Notes under the pieces: generated by a model
Database searches by the model: none
Told to the model about the DNA's origin: nothing
What the model saw: the letters and a program-made list of their open reading frames with translations, nothing else
NCBI RefSeq assembly: GCF_000971985.1
Contig: NZ_LAQQ01000001.1
Location: forward strand, 1,178,001 to 1,242,000
Direction: 5' to 3'
Source of the DNA: Paenibacillus dauci
GTDB taxonomy: Bacteria; Bacillota; Bacilli; Paenibacillales; Paenibacillaceae
DNA length: 64,000 nt
Position numbers and translations under genes: made by a program
Part shown: positions 63,197-64,000 of the stretch, piece by piece
Numbering within the stretch: the first letter of the stretch is position 1
Layout: the number at the start of each line of letters is the position of its first letter

Positions 63197-64000
63197 AGGG
63201 TTCTACCTCCTAAAACCAGCGGTAGCTGATCCAGCGAATTCAGCGTATAGCTGGACATTCCCCGTACAGGATCAACCGTATTCTCCTGTCCATTTCCCTG
63301 TTGATCCGGGCTCTCAATACGGATCTGTACCGGATTCATCTGACGCAGTCTTGCAAACTGGAACGCTTCCCAGGCTTTATCTCCCTGGAGCGGGCTGATC
63401 AGAACAAAGAGCGAACCTGCAGGGAACAGACGTGCATCCTTTTCCAGTTTGTGCAGCATCTCTCCACGTCCATCCGACATAATATCGACCAGATGTACCT
63501 GCATCCGGTGCCAGTCGGAAGCGTGATCCGTCGGCAGGAATGAATAATTTTCTTCACCGATTGTAAAGAGTCCCATTCCCATACGCTCACGCATACCATA
63601 TTCCAGCATCGAAGAAGCGACCGAGACAGCCAATTCAAACTGGGTACCCGACTCGTAATGTTCAGCCATGCCATCCAGTACCAGCACCGTCTTCGGCAAT
63701 GCCTCGTGCTCGAACTCCTTGGATTTCCAGATGCCGGTACGTGCTGTGGCATTCCAGTGAATACGGGAAATACGGTCACCATATACGTAGTCGCGTACGC
63801 CATTAATCTGATTCGTCTCTGGCCGGGACATCAGCTGCGATGTCTGCTGTCCGCCAAGACGGGAGTGTCTTGAACCCATTTCCCAGTAAGGCACAAAAAC
63901 CGTTCGTGGCAGCACAAGAAACTCTCCTGGTGCATTGAACTTGCCTCTGTTCTCCAATAATCCAAAAATATCTTCACTGATACATTCCGTTTCATAAAAA
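63193..64000 (-). CDS. DUF58 domain protein (5' end cut by window)
   Basis: At least 269 residues of a DUF58 protein are visible; the reading frame stays open to the right edge (preceding codons read FYETECISEDIFGLLENRGKF), so the true start lies beyond 64000. Typical motif RDYVYGDRISRIHWNATARTGIWKSKEFE, then a von Willebrand-like fold (VLVLDGMAEHYESG). It is usually encoded between a MoxR ATPase and a transglutaminase, and here it precedes the transglutaminase with a 4-base overlap. Confidence 0.9.
   Translation of the reverse strand, partial: FYETECISEDIFGLLENRGKFNAPGEFLVLPRTVFVPYWEMGSRHSRLGGQQTSQLMSRPETNQINGVRDYVYGDRISRIHWNATARTGIWKSKEFEHEALPKTVLVLDGMAEHYESGTQFELAVSVASSMLEYGMRERMGMGLFTIGEENYSFLPTDHASDWHRMQVHLVDIMSDGRGEMLHKLEKDARLFPAGSLFVLISPLQGDKAWEAFQFARLRQMNPVQIRIESPDQQGNGQENTVDPVRGMSSYTLNSLDQLPLVLGGRTL

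Overview
The window looks like the chromosome of a mid-GC Firmicute of the order Paenibacillales (Paenibacillus or a close relative). The evidence is low-GC-type Shine-Dalgarno sequences, an HrcA/CIRCE heat-shock operon, a leuS T-box leader, AddAB in place of RecBCD, ECF-sigma promoters of the TGAAAC/CGT type, and long blocks in the order of the Bacillus subtilis yqeG-to-yqfA region. Almost every gene is on the minus strand. The exceptions are rpsT (34914-35186) and a molybdopterin oxidoreductase (51010-53085). I saw no rRNA, tRNA, CRISPR array, insertion sequence or prophage gene. The two ends cut an nfeD gene (left) and a DUF58 gene (right).

Layout from right to left, which is the direction of transcription. 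(1) 64000-60977: DUF58 gene plus a TgpA-type transglutaminase. (2) 60779-54540: housekeeping cluster yqeG-yqeH-aroE-yhbY-nadD-yqeK-rsfS-cvfB-yqeM (ribosome assembly GTPase, shikimate and NAD synthesis, ribosome silencing). (3) 54311-46401: an accessory block with a membrane diguanylate cyclase, a YoaE-like molybdopterin oxidoreductase, an OmpR/histidine-kinase pair, an ABC-2 exporter and a DUF4097 membrane protein. (4) 46337-43414: T-box controlled leuS. (5) 43229-38868: comEA, comEB and comEC (DNA uptake), with an intrinsic terminator between comEB and comEC. (6) 38571-36630: an ECF sigma/anti-sigma pair with a self-type promoter. (7) 36430-32840: holA, rpsT (+) and lepA. (8) 32674-29827: hemW, an unknown protein and a GNAT acetyltransferase. 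(9) 29737-24369: the hrcA-grpE-dnaK-dnaJ heat-shock operon. (10) 24203-17389: prmA, an M50 protease, an inserted ahpC-ahpF operon, rsmE and mtaB. (11) 17214-2516: an rRNA methyltransferase and a DNA repair group (addB-addA, sbcD-sbcC) followed by a HIT hydrolase. (12) 2301-1: rpsU-yqeY, then nfeD behind a SigW-type promoter.

Much of the window is translation, protein quality control and recombination or DNA uptake. The parts worth a second look are an 11-fold Asp-Thr hexanucleotide repeat inside addA, a Fur-family operator over the ahpC -10 box, a ComEA without its usual SLBB domain, an ECF sigma whose anti-sigma partner carries a very long Ser/Thr/Pro-rich stalk, the absence of gpr and spoIIP from their usual rpsT-lepA site, and the sensor/ABC/DUF4097 module in the accessory block. 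No wholly novel system is obvious. The best candidates are that module and the addA repeat.
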